In this document: positions 34,690 through 43,622 of the stretch, one piece after another
Layout of the letters: each line of letters starts with the position of its first letter
How positions within the stretch are numbered: position 1 is the first letter of the stretch
Assembly: GCF_000004195.4 (NCBI RefSeq)
Contig: NC_030678.2
Coordinates: forward strand, 154,736,547-154,800,546
Direction: 5' to 3'
Source of the DNA: Xenopus tropicalis
Taxonomy: Eukaryota; Chordata; Amphibia; Anura; Pipidae
DNA length: 64,000 nucleotides
The notes under the pieces: model-generated
What the model saw: only the letters and a program-made list of their open reading frames with translations
Told to the model about the DNA's origin: nothing
Databases searched by the model: none
Position numbers and translations under genes: made by a program

Positions 34690-36400
34690 AAGATACATAG
34701 ATAACACTCATATAATAATAACACTCATATAATGACATAAACGGCACACATAGTTTAGTTAAATTTCAGAAAAGTAAATAATGAGTAAATAAAAATAATT
34801 TGTCTGTGGGTATCCGTATTGGTCCCTCTCTTGTCTAATGATAAACTTAAGGCACCAGATATAACCTTATTAAGCCTAACAATGTCCTAATTAACATGCA
34901 AAAAGCGTAAGCCACGTGTTTTCCATTCTGCATGTGACTGCATGTCATTAAATGGTAAATGTCATTAAATGGGAAATTAAAGGAACAGTAACACCAAAAA
35001 AAATGAAAGTGTTTTAAAATATTTCAAATATAATTTACAGTTGCCCTGTACTGGTAATATGTAGCCAAGCAAGAAATTTTATGTCCTACCCATTTTTAGT
35101 TCAACACCCTGTTTTTTAAATTTAAGTTCATGGCATTGTTGCATTCCTATTGCATGAGAAGATTCCTTGCAATGAATCCCACATTGGCTGTTCTGAAAAA
35201 AAATTAGTCGTGCGTCAAATTGGGCGTGGCTGTATCAAAATCAGGTGCAGTCGCATCAAAAAGCGTGGGTGACAAAAAAAAACGCGGGTGACAAAAAAAT
35301 TGTGCGACAAATGTGTTTCGTGAAGTTTTCCCCGTTTTGCGAATTTTATGGTGACGTGAAATGGGACAGATTCACTCATCACTACCCCCGACACGCGGGT
35401 ATCGGCCCAGCCTGCACATCACTACTGGACAGTTACCTACGAGCCAATTCCAGCTTGTGTAAATATGTTCATAAGTGAAGCTGTGCCTAGTTAAATACTA
35501 TGCAGAATATGATTAGCATCTAAGGACTGAAAATGATTCTGCTGTAAAATTATGTCATATCCTTCTGCACTAAAACTGTACAGTCAACCCTATATAACAA
35601 TGATAATGAACATTAACTTCCTGCCCTAAATGAACTTTACTTCAGAAAACCAATCACATCCATTAAATGAGGAATTTCTGCCAGAAACCTGCTGTAGGGA
35701 GCCAATTAGACATTTTAAACTCTTACATTCCATCATGGGCCTGGGCTGGACACTGTCAGTGTCACTTTAAGAGCTTTACATTACATTCTATGAGCAGTTT
35801 TTCTCATTCTTTAATGATGGAATGTACCAATAGGCAGAGAAGATACACTTGAAGTACCACAGCACTGTATTAAAGGCTTTAAAAGTATCCTTTGTATTCC
35901 AAGTACCCTTTAAAACATTTACACAGGAGCTTTAAGGGCATTTGTACTGCTTAAAAGCAAATACACTTTAGAAAGTAAATGCAAGGACAGTGAAACCCCT
36001 TCTCCCTAACGATTAAAGGTTTTCATGCTTTTTTTTAAAATTACATTCCATCTTAATTTAATCAATCTGCCTTAAAGGGGTAGTACTGTTTGCCCAACTT
36101 TCAGTATAATATGTAGCGTTATAGTCTATTTGCCTCACTCAGTATGGTTGCAGTGGCGAGTAACACATGGCAACCGGTAATTGTTTTCATTCATATATTC
36201 ATGGTATTGCTATTTATCTCTCAGTCTGCCAGTCAGACCTCTGCCTGGTTACTAGAGCGAATGGGTAAATGGTTTAAACTCCATAGTGAGGATTTGTAGA
36301 ACATAAATAATACATAAGAAATCACAAAGAATAAAGTCTAAAGATCAGTTGCAAATCATCTTAGAACACCACTGGCTTTATCATATGTAAAGTTTAGCTA
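34690..36400. other. Non-coding DNA
   Basis: Holds the MITE relic at 35185-35382 and edges of TTAA-type repeats at 34978 (TTAAAGGAACAGTAACACC) and 36074 (TTAAAGGGGTAGTACTG). No gene. Confidence 0.5.
35185..35382 (-). mobile_element. Degenerate MITE copy, same family as 22443-22609
   Basis: The right edge GGGACAGATTCACTCATCACTA is the reverse of the family's left end. The left limit is approximate. Short GTG/GCG-rich motifs inside resemble the start of an internal array. Confidence 0.5.
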
Positions 36401-36459
36401 CCTATATTAATGCTAAGGCTCTATCTATTATAGGGGGTTTGTCCAACAGCTGCCTGCGT

Positions 36460-36722
36460 ACAGGGTCGGACTGGGCCGGCAGGGCTCTGAGAAAAACCTG
36501 GTGACCCCCGCCAATCCAGGCCCAATCCCCCCAGTCTGATCTCCCTCTCCTGACACACTGAATATAAGTAAAAATGTATGCACGCTTGGGGGGAGGGGAT
36601 TGGGCATGCAGTGGGGGCCCCTGGGGGGGGGGTGGAAGCCGTAGTGGGGGCCCCTTGGGAGGTGCAGGGACCTCTGGGGCAGTAGCCCCAGTGGGCACTG
36701 CACAGGCCAGTCCAACTCTACC
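36460..36722 (+). mobile_element. MITE related to 28592-29110, without array
   Basis: It starts near CAGGGTCGGACTGGGCCGGC and ends GGCCAGTCCAACTCTACCTG. The interior is rich in GGGGGCCCC blocks and has a G run at 36621-36630. No coding capacity. Confidence 0.6.
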
Positions 36723-36889
36723 TGCATATCAATTTCATGATTAGAACACACAGTAAGGGTATTAATATAGTGAATAAAATAGGGATACACTGAATTCAGG
36801 ATTTGATTTGGGATACAGACAAGATTCTGACTTTTTTGGCAGGATTTGAATCTAGCTAAATCCAAGTGCCTGGTTGAACCAAAACCTTA

Positions 36890-37035
36890 AGGGGTACTTA
36901 ACCCTGTACTGCTCAACCAAGCTTTACTCAGCCCTTGCTGGACTACAAATCCCAGAATAATGTAACATATAATGAAGGTAAAGGCATTCTGGGAGCTGTA
37001 GTCCAGCAACATCAGGGTTGTATTCTTAAAGGAAG
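36890..37035 (+). mobile_element. Family B MITE, left part only
   Basis: It contains TTAAGGGGTACTTAACCCTG, GCTCAACCAAGCTTTACTCAG and CAGCAACATCAGGGTTGTATTC, then leaves the family at TTAAAGGAAGAGTAACACCC, itself the edge of another TTAA-type repeat. Confidence 0.55.
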
Positions 37036-37091
37036 AGTAACACCCAAAACTGAAGTGTATAAAAGTAATTACAATATTAATTACTGTTGCC

Positions 37092-37366
37092 CAGGGGCGG
37101 GCCAAGCCGACCGGGCGCCCTAGGCAACCTGGTCGGCCAACTCCGCCCACCTCCGCCCCCCCGAACGGCGCATGCGCGCCAATGCACAGGAGGAGGTGCA
37201 GGGGGGCGGGCGGTTAGATTGGTCATTGCCTCCACCGCTAATGACAAGCGGCGGAGGCAATGACAAATTAGCACTAGGGGTAGGCAGGAGAGGCTCCTGC
37301 CTGGCACCCCTAAATCGTTGCGCCCTAGGCAGCTGCCTCTTCTGCCTACCCCTTGTTCCGGCCCTG
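37092..37366 (+). mobile_element. hAT-type MITE, 275 bp, perfect 8-bp duplication
   Basis: The ends are CAGGGGCGGGCCAAG and CTTGTTCCGGCCCTG, imperfect inverted repeats. The duplication CTGTTGCC flanks it (37084-37091, 37367-37374). The interior is GC-rich with GCCCTAGGCA repeats. An older relative without clear flanks lies at about 8385-8590. Confidence 0.85.
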
Positions 37367-37613
37367 CTGTTGCCCTGCACTGGTGCAACTGGGCGGGGGT
37401 TTGCCTCCACAGGACAAAGTTTCTGTGTAGCCATGAGGGCAGAAAAGCACAGGTAACTTATCAGATAACAGATAAAACCCCATTATATTCTACAGAGCTT
37501 GTCTGTTATCTGCTATGTAACCTGTGTCTTTTCTCCTTTTTGCAAGGCAACAAAAAGCAAAGGCACTCAGGGCTACAAGGGAACAAACCCTTTAAAAATT
37601 TATTGCGGAGGTG

Positions 37614-37648
37614 CAACGTTTCAGAGCAAGCCTAGCCCCTTTATCAAG
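37614..37648 (-). ncRNA. Hammerhead-ribozyme-like core in the Penelope 3' region
   Basis: The minus strand reads CTTGATAAAGG, a short stem region, then CTCTGAAACGTTG. This resembles a hammerhead CUGANGA - stem II - GAAA core with U in place of C3 and A in place of G8. Stem II can form about four pairs, including a G-U. No convincing helix III with a cleavage-site UH was found, so activity is doubtful. Confidence 0.35.
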
Positions 37649-38218
37649 CATACAAATCAGTGAAGGCAAAATACATTTATACCAATTCAGTAGCCACATC
37701 CCACAGTTAATTAGTAAATTGAATAAATACTTCCACAGCAACAGTGGTGTTAAGTTACAATAAAAACATAAGCATAAGCAAAAATCCATCTATTAGTGCA
37801 GTATATACATAAGACAAAAGTGGATTTATCAGTGCAATACAGTACATATTGTACATTTAAGTATGAAAAACACAAGTGTAATATAATAAAAAACATTTTT
37901 TACTGTGCAAACATTTTTTTACTGTGAAAACAGTCCCATGACTGAATAACAACAATGTATCACAGAAGAGGACCCACGGGATACTAGAAAATAAAGTAAC
38001 AATTATCAGATTAAAATGTTCCATAGTAAACCTTAGTTAAAAACATTGCTAGTTCCTTATAGGATAAGCACAGCTCAAAAATACAGGACGTCTTACCCTA
38101 ACACGAAGGAAAGGAATAGTTATCCCTGATGTCCCCCCAGGAAAAAATTATCTGTAAAAGACACAAATGAAAAAAACAAATTACATCTATCTAAAGCAAA
38201 AACTGTAAAAAGCATAAA

Positions 38219-38658
38219 CTATAAAAAACAAGCCATGTTAAATTCATCGTTTAACCCTTTTGGATGGCGAGATTGTAAAAGCCAAATCCAATAACATTCT
38301 CTCTGAGATAATAGCTTCTTCTTTTCCTGACCCTGTTTTACATTGATTTTTTCCAAAATCTGCCACCTAACCTGTGCCACCTGGTGACCATGTGTAAAAA
38401 AGTGCTTTGCCAACAGGGTCTCCCTCTTCTTTTCAGTCTCCTTACTTTTCACATTTTTCATCACTCTCGAGGGAGATTGAGTTTGAGGTTTATAATTCCG
38501 TATGGTAGATTTATGCTCATTGAGTCTTATCTTAATGGGCCTAGATGTCTGGCCAACATAAACTAATCCGCACGGGCACTTGACACAGTATATGACATCC
38601 TTGCTATCGCAAGTATAAAAACCACCCACTTCATGTCTAGTTATGGTTCTTGTGTATT
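38219..38658 (-). pseudogene. GIY-YIG endonuclease domain of a Penelope-like element (fragment)
   Basis: The frame is open from after a TAA at 38657-38659 to its stop at 38219-38221. It lacks a true start: the reading begins inside the original protein, so the ancestral ORF extended further. Visible from the GGFYTC segment: the GIY-equivalent VIY, three cysteines between it and YVG (C-VKC-P-C, the zinc-type cysteines that sit between GIY and YIG in Penelope nucleases), YVGQTSRPIK with the catalytic arginine, NEH, then HFFTHGH (two histidines) and the conserved glutamate in QREC. The end PKGLNDEF is typical of the family. The nuclease nicks target DNA to prime reverse transcription. All core residues persist, but reverse transcriptase is missing, so the copy is dead. 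Confidence 0.8.
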
Positions 38659-38909
38659 ATATGAAGTTATGCCTTTTTTTGCTGCTTTAACAGCCTGTAC
38701 CCTTATGGGAAGGTTTCCCCCATAAGGTCCTACCCCTCAGCTTTATAATGGCCACATACACAGACTGTACTGACATGGCAAGGGGGCAGTTGGAGATATG
38801 GTGCCAAGGGCAACCCAAAAACAGCACTGAAACTAGTAGATCCATGATCTTTCCTTCCACGCTGAAACAGTAGCACAGTCACACACACACTCTCACACAT
38901 GCAAGTATT

Positions 38910-39112
38910 AGGGTTAAGACACATGGAGCTACTAGTAGCAGCTACTTGTCACAGCTACTAAAATAGACAATACTGATCACTTACTGATAATTGTCTCTAA
39001 GTGTGTTTTAGCAGAGGCAATTCCCAGTATTGTCTATTGCAGGGCATTTTCTGGTGTTTAGTAGCTGTGACAAGTAGCTGCTACTAAGTAGCTGTGTGTG
39101 TCTTCACGCTTA
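38910..39112 (+). mobile_element. Palindromic MITE just upstream of the slc46a3 promoter
   Basis: Long arms GCAGCTACTTGTCACAGCTA and TAGCTGTGACAAGTAGCTGC face each other, with outer ends GGGTTAAGACACATGGAGCT and AGCTGTGTGTGTCTTCACGC. It ends about 200 bp before the first CCAAT box. Confidence 0.7.
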
Positions 39113-39299
39113 GACTGCAGCAGCCAGCCTGCCTGAGACACCTGCAATGTTATCAGTAGAGGCACACTGATCCCTTTATTTTCTCTAGTGCTTATTTACT
39201 GTAATACTGTCTCCTCAAATTGCAGCATTGTGTAACCATCTACCCACAGAGAGGCAGCGTCATCAGCACTGCACATGGTAGGCCGGACAACAGTGAGTG

Positions 39300-39450
39300 G
39301 CACTGGTTATGTCCAATTAGAGCGTCGGAGGGCGGAGCCTTAGCCAATAACAACAGTTTTGCAATGTCACGGCCGCTCGGCTACAGAGAGGATTTGGTAT
39401 GTTCCGGGTCTGTGTTTGAAACGGGGCTGCCTGCCATGCTGCCGCTCACT
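39300..39450 (+). promoter_or_regulatory. slc46a3: slc46a3 promoter and non-coding exon 1
   Basis: This CpG-containing block holds a CCAAT box at 39313-39317, a GC box (GGGCGG) near 39329-39335 and a second CCAAT box at 39344-39348. There is no TATA box. It ends in a perfect donor, ACT|GTAAGT, with exon 1 ending at 39450. The normal spacing from CCAAT boxes would put the transcription start around 39400-39430; that position is inferred. Exon 1 contains an ATG at 39436 with G at -3. Joined to exon 2 it gives an 11-codon upstream ORF ending in TGA at 43389-43391. The assignment to slc46a3 rests on being the nearest upstream CpG-rich promoter on the same strand with a good donor; no transcript evidence is available. 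Confidence 0.65.
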
Positions 39451-40451
39451 GTAAGTAACACTCAGTCCAACAACGGATTGTGTCATCCACAGCTAAATAC
39501 ATTCATTTGTTTGTATTCCTTTTTATACAGCTGTTGCTTAACTACAACTTCATAGACTCTTAAATGGCTGCTGGGACTGGGAGTTGTAGTTTAGGGAGTA
39601 CCTATAGTTTCATTTGGGTGGAGAAACATGAATCAAATTGGGGTGAGGGCTAAGCCCCCCTTAATATTCATTGCCTATGGTTGGGATGATATACAGTGTT
39701 TGTATACAGAATTTTCCGCCTACTCCTGTTATAGCTGGGAGTCCCAGCAGGGTAACAGCTGTCAGATTTAGATTTATCTGGATATAAACCAAAGCCATGG
39801 GGATTTCCAGTGGAACTTCCCGTTGATTTATTTGCTCAGCAAATCAACCCCATAAATAAATAGATATATATGAACAGCCTTTATATATCTTGTGTTACAT
39901 AGCCACTATAATAAGATTGCTTATTTGGCATGCCCAAGGGCTCAGTGGCCCAGCAGATCTATTTATCTAACAACTAAAGCCAATATATGTGCCTGAACTC
40001 ATCAATAGGATTTAGCAGTAAAAAAATGTTAATTTTACATCTCTAATAATGGGAGTGCATGAGAGACCCATAAATGCATGAGAGACCCATAAATGCATAT
40101 AAAAATGAAGATGAACCATGTATTCATTTATATATGTCCCTATCTGTACAGTCCCTACGTAGAAGACTCAAGTCAGGTTAACTCCTCCGTTCTGGTGCGG
40201 TGGAACACACAAAATAACCAGCGCAAGGGAATGCAGCCCCAGTGTTTTGGATTTTTAAAACTTTATGACAGAAAGATGATAAGAGGGCATATCCCAAGAC
40301 ACTGCATGCCAGAGGTATAGAAGAAGCAATATACTTCCCTATAATAAACCCCTATCTGAAAATCTCTAACATACATAACATTTAACCCCTAACTTACTGC
40401 TGTTTACTTGTTGAGAAACTAAGTCAAAGTGAATAGGAATTGTCACAATCA

Positions 40452-40608
40452 GGTCTGTATTGGACTTCAAAATAGGCCCTGGCATTTCAAGTACACAGAG
40501 GCCCAAACAGCCCCCCAGCCCAATAAATAGTGACTGTCTATGGCATCTTACAGCAGCCCCTCTGGCATTTGCCAGAACCCACAGATTGCCAGTCCAGGCC
40601 TAGCCACA
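40452..40608 (+). repeat. Dispersed repeat, second copy of the 61548 family
   Basis: It shares AAAATAGGCCCTGGCATTTC, CCCAATAAATAGTGACTGTC and TTTGCCAGAACCCACAGATT with the 61.5 kb copy. It lies in slc46a3 intron 1. Confidence 0.6.
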
Positions 40609-40714
40609 ATCTTGCAGCCCTACAGCTTTGAATGAAACATGTTTGCGACAGGACAAGGTGTATCTGTCCCATGTATAGATGGGACAATGAAATTCTGCAA
40701 ACCTCCCAGTACCA

Positions 40715-41108
40715 TTAAAGGGGTAGTTCACTTTTAAGTTAACTTTAGTATGATTAAAATTCTTAATTTTTTTATTTTTTGTGACTTCTCAGTTTCATTG
40801 CTTTTTGTTCAGTTTGGTATTTAAGCAGCTATCTGGTTTAGACGGTCTTATTTACCCTAGCAACCAGGCAGTGGTTTAAATAAAATACAGAATTATAAAA
40901 TAGGAGAGGAACTGAATAGGAAGACGAGCAATAAAAAGTAACAGTAACAATAGGTGTTTGGCTTCTGGGGTCAGTGACTCCCATATGAAATCTGAAATAA
41001 TTTGCAAAATAATGCAAACACTGTACAAATATTAATAATAATGACCTATTGGAAAGTTGCTAGGAAAAGGACATTCTATGTCATAATAACAGTGAACCAC
41101 CCCTTTAA
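40715..41108 (+). mobile_element. TTAA-type MITE, family A, full length
   Basis: It begins TTAAAGGGGTAGTTCACTTT and ends GTGAACCACCCCTTTAA, with TTAA at both edges. The TTAAAGGRR terminal pattern is that of the Xenopus T2 MITE group (established knowledge). It lies in slc46a3 intron 1. Confidence 0.75.
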
Positions 41109-41514
41109 AGTTGCCCAAACACAGGTAGATATTGAGTGCAGATTAGGGCCCCTCTTGAAAAAATTGGTGGCCCGTTGGCTTGTACATGGTACCTCCAAGG
41201 TAAGAGGTAAGCAGTAAGGATCACTTGTTGATACCCTTCCAGTGACTTCTTCTCATTTTTAAAGACAAGGATTGTAAACTCACCGGGAGTTTCAAGCTGA
41301 AAAAACTCCCCGAAGCTTGGGTAAATATTGATCCTCCAGCAATACAGTGATCCAAACAAAAAGTCTGAGAGCAGTGACCCAGCCAAGACTCTGACTGCGT
41401 TTGAACTGAGAGTCTGTGTTGAGGGGCACAAGTGTCATCAGAAGAACCTCAACAACTTGGGGCAAATCCCCCCCATGTAGAAATGTAGGTGTGCAAACAG
41501 CATTTTGCCGTTTT

Positions 41515-42232
41515 TAAACAGGTGGTTCATCTTTAAATTAATTTTTAGTATAATGTGGTGTAGTGTGACAGTGATATTTTTAAACAATTTGCAGTTGGTC
41601 TTTATTTCTGATTTTTTGCATTTTTTTCAGTCATTTAGCTTTTTGTTCGGCAGCTCTCTTTGGTTTGGTATTTAAGCAGCTTTCTCGTTGCTATGGTCTT
41701 ATTTGCCCTAGCAACCAGGCAGAGATTTGAATAAGAGACGGGAATATGAATAGGTGAAAGACTGAATAGAAACATAAGAAAGATAATTAGAGGTATTGGA
41801 TTCATTATGCAGAAACCCACTATCCAGAAAGCTCCAAATTACGGGAAGGCCATCTCCCATAGACTACATTTAAAATGTTTAAAATTGATTTATTTTTTCT
41901 GTGTAATAATAAGACAATAACTAAGACAATTAACTATCATTTGATGCAAAACAATCCTATTGGGTTTAAATAATGTTTAAATGATTTTTAGCAGACTTAG
42001 GGTATGGAGATCCAAATTACGGAAAGATCCCCTATCTAGAAAACCCCAGGTCCCTTGTAGAGCAAGAGTCTGCTGGAGTCAGTGACCATAATCTGAAAGC
42101 TGGAAAAAGGCAGAAAAGGCAAAAAAAAAAAAAAAAATATAGAAAAAAATGAAGACCAATTGCAAAGTTGCTAGGAATGGGACATTCTATAACATACTAA
42201 AAGTTAACCACAAGGTAAACCACCCCTTTACG
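41515..42232 (+). mobile_element. Family A MITE carrying a nested family F element
   Basis: The outer copy starts with GGTGGTTCATCTTTAA and ends AACCACCCCTTTA. It is interrupted at about 41790-42058 by a family F repeat (CAGAAACCCACTATCCAGAAAG through AAAACCCCAGGTCCC). The outer GGTCAGTGACC block resumes after the break. A poly(A) run at 42121-42137 follows. Confidence 0.65.
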
Positions 42233-43370
42233 TTTGTTATTCAGGAAAAAAAATTGTATTAGAATTTGGCAAGGGCCTGAATGCATTTGCAAGGCCTGTG
42301 CATGGCCATCAGAGGGTTAAGCGCTAGACATCCCACAAGTTTAGTACATGCTGCAGATTGTCAGAGTTAAACCACATGTTGTGTGTTCCAGTTACACATG
42401 TGAGTACAGAACTCTTGCCTGTGACCACGGAAAGAACTGATCTGAATCATCCTGCACATCTTGGATGGGGCCTTATGTAAAATCAGCCAAAAGCCAAAAC
42501 TTGCATTTCTGTCTCCCTAAGGTGCTTTCTGTCATATTTATTATATATATATATGTATTATAGCCACTGCTGATTAAAAAAAATCCTGATCCCAGTTATG
42601 TAAGTAGGTTAATCCGTTATCCTAAAGAACTCTATAGGGGAAATATACAGGTTTGGAACCTGCTATCCAGAATGCTTGGGACCTGGAGTTTTCTGGATAA
42701 GAGATCTTTCCTAATTATGGATCTCCATGCTAAAAAAAACACTTAAATATTAAATAAACCCAATAAAATCTGTTTTGATTTCAATAAGGATTAATTATGT
42801 CGCCTGTTTCCTGGACTCTACAAGGTCAATGTGTGAGCAGAAGTTTTTTGGTGATAATAACAATAATATTTAATATTATACCAGGTCTCCCCCACTTTTT
42901 CTCTCTCTCTTTCTTTCTCTGCTTTTTTACTCGCAAAATGTTAAAAAGTTTGAAAAACTGTAAAAAAAAATCAATAAATGGTATTTACTACCATTTTATA
43001 ATGACCGTTTTTGCTTAATAGAGATGTGCTTATGTGGCCTTTCCTGGTTTTAAACACAGATCTATAACAATTTATGGCAGAGATTATTGCTGTTTTTATA
43101 GGAGAGCATTCTGTCACAGTCATCACAGAACTGAAACCCTTGGGTAATATCCGTTCAGTGTTAGTAGAATTATTGACAGAAAAAGCTTAGCACGGCAGAG
43201 GCAATAAACTGGACAAACAAATATGAAGGGGATTAAGCTTTTTTCTTGCTGGAGTATATATAACATAAGAAAAACTGTTCAAGTAACATAATTTGCTCTT
43301 CCTATTCCTAACTCAAGTAGTACAAGCAGCTATATTATAAAGTGGATAATATGTGTTTTTCTTTTTCCAG

Positions 43371-43622
43371 AATGATGCAGTAATCATGTGAATGCGGTCT
43401 CTGTATGTGGATGGGCACAGCTCGAAAACGCCAAAGATGTTCCGCCTGGTGGAGCCCGTGGTCGCAATTTACTGCTTTGCAAGCTTTTTTACATTCCCTT
43501 TGATACAGCAGTATGTGTATTCCAGGATGCTGATTGAGGGGTCCAGTGATGGCTTTATCAATGGCAACAATATATCCCATTGTGAAACAAACCAAAGTGA
43601 CCCCGCATATATTCATCAGAAG
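43371..43622 (+). CDS. slc46a3: slc46a3 exon 2 (first coding exon)
   Basis: The acceptor is a pyrimidine tract ending CCAG at 43367-43370 and the donor is AAG|GTAAGC after 43622. The 5' end is non-coding and contains ATG ATG CAG TAA at 43372 and the minimal ORF ATG TGA at 43386. Coding starts at 43437 (preferred) or 43392. It encodes the first membrane helix and the glycosylated first luminal loop, ending in phase 0 with ...IHQK. Confidence 0.92.

Larger units (their letters stand above)
37530..38660 (-). mobile_element. Penelope-like retroelement, 5'-truncated remnant
   Basis: The minus strand carries a GIY-YIG endonuclease domain followed by about 570 bp of A/T-rich 3' sequence ending near GAAACGTTGCACC and AATAAATTTTTAAAGGG. 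Penelope-like elements end their single ORF with this domain, and no reverse-transcriptase sequence is left upstream. A hammerhead-like core lies in the 3' region (37614-37648). The outer limits are approximate because no target duplication was found. Confidence 0.72.
39436..43391 (+). promoter_or_regulatory. Upstream ORF of slc46a3 spanning intron 1
   Basis: The ORF is 39436-39450 joined to 43371-43391: ATG CTG CCG CTC ACT, then AAT GAT GCA GTA ATC ATG TGA. It encodes 11 residues and stops directly before the ATG at 43392, in the same frame as the main protein. The uORF start has G at -3, better than the 43392 start. It is likely to depress translation or steer initiation to 43437. It depends on exon 1 being used as inferred. 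Confidence 0.5.

Noticed and set aside
32395..34704. A 769-codon frame and overlapping long frames rich in C, L, F, V and S
   Set aside because: They are translations of a 31-bp minisatellite; all + frames are open for the same reason and no promoter, splice site or domain supports coding.
36428..37434. Several overlapping 90-145-codon Pro/Arg-rich frames
   Set aside because: They lie within GC-rich MITEs (36460-36722 and 37092-37366) and lack motifs or start context.
38219..38629. A start codon for the GIY-YIG protein at 38629
   Set aside because: The base triplet there is GTG in the middle of the domain's N-terminal segment; the element is a fragment of a longer ORF.
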